The position numbers and the translations under genes are program-made. A stretch of 43,061 nt of DNA, taken from Akkermansia muciniphila. GTDB taxonomy: Bacteria > Verrucomicrobiota > Verrucomicrobiia > Verrucomicrobiales > DEV007. Shown here one piece after another: positions 41,715 through 43,061 of the stretch; within the stretch, counting starts at the first letter, position 1, and every line of letters begins with the position of its first letter. The notes beneath the pieces are model-generated. The model saw only the letters and a program-made list of their open reading frames with translations, did not search any database and was not told where the DNA came from. The DNA is taken from positions 1 to 43,061 of the forward strand of contig CAMCXS010000051.1 of assembly GCA_945883495.1 (NCBI GenBank), read 5' to 3'.

Positions 41715-43061
41715 TCAGCGGTCTTTCGGAACACAAACGACCATCTCCACCCAACTGGCACGAGCCACGTTGAACCCCTTCAGCTTGCGAGTCGAGAAGC
41801 CTTCCCCGTCCAGCGCCGCGCCAATCGCCTCCCGGTGATCTTGCGAAGGCGCGGTGGCAAAGCCTCGTCCAGCGCCAATCGATTCGATCTGATCCTGCAA
41901 GCGCCACTCCCGGAGCAGGAAAATCACCGCCCGCCCCCTTTTCTTCCCCGCCCACTGGATAGATGACACGATCTCCTTCGGTTTCCCTCTGAACTCCACC
42001 GGATGGGTGACGTAGAACACGAGGTTCGGCTCTTCGTAGCCCCATGCTCGCAACTCCTTAGGCCGCATCCCGATATCGTCAAACGCCGCCAAAATCTGGG
42101 GCGCTGGATGCACGGAGCGAATCACCTCGCAGAGAGACGCGGTCAGGATGCCGCCAGCTACCACTCCGCCCAAGGCCCAACGCCAGAGCCGGTAGCGGAT
42201 CAAGATCGCCCAAACGGCCAAGCAAACAAAGAGCAAAGCCCCAAGAACCATGATGGTCCGGATCGCCACCGCATCTGGAGCGATTTTGATCTGCGAGGCA
42301 CCGATCGCCACCGCCAACGCCGGTATAGCGACGCTGCCGACCACAAACCAGAACCACTTCCCGGCGTTGGAGAGCGGTCCCGGTCCCGCGCGAAACAGGA
42401 GCAGGAAGAACGCAGGAAAGCCCGGCATGATGTAATGCGGCAACTGCGTCGCGTAGAGACTGAAAATCAGCAATGGCCCCAGCAACCACCCAAGCAACAA
42501 GGCTTCGCGCCGCTCCCACTTCCACCGTCCCTTTGATTTGGGCCACGCCGCCGGCCAAAACGCGCTCCATGGCAGCAACGAAAGGTTCACGAAGAACAGA
42601 TAGTAAACCACCGGAATCCGAACCCGGCCGTTGAACGATTCCATGCCGCGGTGCACGACGTGCTCGCCCATCCCCTCGTCCCAGAACTCCCCCTGAGTCT
42701 TGATCAAGGCGGGAATGCCCCACAGGCCCACCATCACAAGCACGACGGCGGTCAGCGAAAGCGGTTGCAACCGGCCCCATGGGATTGGTCCGCGATAGAA
42801 CGCGAATCGCGCGAGGAGAAACGAGAGAAGCGGCACCGCCAAAGCGATCGGCCCCTTGGCCAGGAATCCAAATGCCAATCCGCCCGCAAAAACCCAGAAC
42901 CATTTCCCCCACCGAGCCGGCTCCTCAGGTGCCTCCAAGAGCCGCAACATGCCCCAAAACGCCACCGTCACGCCAAAGAGCATCGGCATGTCCGCGACGC
43001 AGAGCCGACCGTGGATGAGCACTTGGAAGCAGCTTAACCACCCCACCGCAGCCCAGAAGCC
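41715..43061 (-). CDS. GT39-type membrane glycosyltransferase, N-terminus cut off
   Basis: The C-terminal 448 residues of an integral membrane protein whose start lies beyond the right edge. The frame is open to position 43061. The visible part has about eight or nine membrane helices and the segments LCVADMPMLFGVTVAFWGML, GFLAKGPIALAVPLLSFLLA, LPWSAFWPAAWPK and YATQLPHYIMPGFPAFFLLL, a pattern typical of ArnT-like and protein-mannosyltransferase-like GT-C enzymes that move sugars from polyprenyl phosphate. A soluble C-terminal part of about 130 residues follows. Acceptor and donor cannot be told. It ends 12 bases from the convergent thiS. Confidence 0.88.
   Translation of the reverse strand, partial: GFWAAVGWLSCFQVLIHGRLCVADMPMLFGVTVAFWGMLRLLEAPEEPARWGKWFWVFAGGLAFGFLAKGPIALAVPLLSFLLARFAFYRGPIPWGRLQPLSLTAVVLVMVGLWGIPALIKTQGEFWDEGMGEHVVHRGMESFNGRVRIPVVYYLFFVNLSLLPWSAFWPAAWPKSKGRWKWERREALLLGWLLGPLLIFSLYATQLPHYIMPGFPAFFLLLFRAGPGPLSNAGKWFWFVVGSVAIPALAVAIGASQIKIAPDAVAIRTIMVLGALLFVCLAVWAILIRYRLWRWALGGVVAGGILTASLCEVIRSVHPAPQILAAFDDIGMRPKELRAWGYEEPNLVFYVTHPVEFRGKPKEIVSSIQWAGKKRGRAVIFLLREWRLQDQIESIGAGRGFATAPSQDHREAIGAALDGEGFSTRKLKGFNVARASWVEMVVCVPKDR

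Overview
The window reads as GC-rich chromosomal DNA from a member of the Verrucomicrobiota (Planctomycetes-Verrucomicrobia-Chlamydiae group). The pointers are two DUF1501 proteins paired with a DUF1800 protein and with a planctomycete-type cytochrome (PSCyt/DUF1549/DUF1553) protein, an ECF sigma factor coupled to a FecR-like protein, a three-subunit Bacteroidetes/Verrucomicrobia-style succinate dehydrogenase, and a dapF-dapA-dapB-folK-panB cluster. No taxonomic marker such as rRNA is present, so this is an inference from gene content. I saw no tRNA, rRNA, CRISPR array or complete insertion sequence.

Layout. 1-444 is a repeat-rich edge with a possible transposase-accessory fragment. 445-6173 (minus) encodes a complete tripartite efflux pump (adaptor, RND pump, TolC-like channel). 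6241-9701 (minus) is sdhC-sdhA-sdhB, preceded by a lolA-like gene (9781-10440). Divergent from lolA are an MMPL-type RND exporter and a riboflavin gene (ribB fused to a dead ribA-like domain), which overlap by 4 nt. 14108-25783 (plus) is an accessory block of secreted proteins: a small Verrucomicrobia-type repeat protein, a 2375-residue multidomain DUF1800 protein, a DUF1501 protein, a proline-rich anchored protein with a pseudopilin-like tail, and a secreted protein with a heavy-metal-binding motif. Facing it is a 578-residue protein that looks like a natural fusion of an MbnP-like copper-binding domain and a MauG/MbnH-like di-heme enzyme.

27852-34425 (plus) is a four-gene unit, ECF sigma factor, FecR-DNRLRE protein, PSCyt/DUF1549/DUF1553 protein with an inserted LamG-like domain, and DUF1501. 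The first three genes are joined by ATGA overlaps. 34678-38473 (plus) makes diaminopimelate/lysine, folate and pantothenate precursors. The right end holds accA, a LysM protein whose L,D-transpeptidase domain has no cysteine, an unrecognised conserved-looking gene, acpP with a strong terminator, an orphan thiS-like gene, and the C-terminal part of a GT39-type membrane glycosyltransferase cut by the window edge.

The most unusual material is in 15280-27727. The giant DUF1800 protein carries about eight copies of a small beta module resembling bacterial E1-FCCH-like repeats. Several sit inside other domains (PA14, DUF1800), and one appears to sit inside another copy. The metal-binding protein and the fused MbnP-MauG protein next door suggest a surface, possibly copper-linked, redox function, but that link is inference only.
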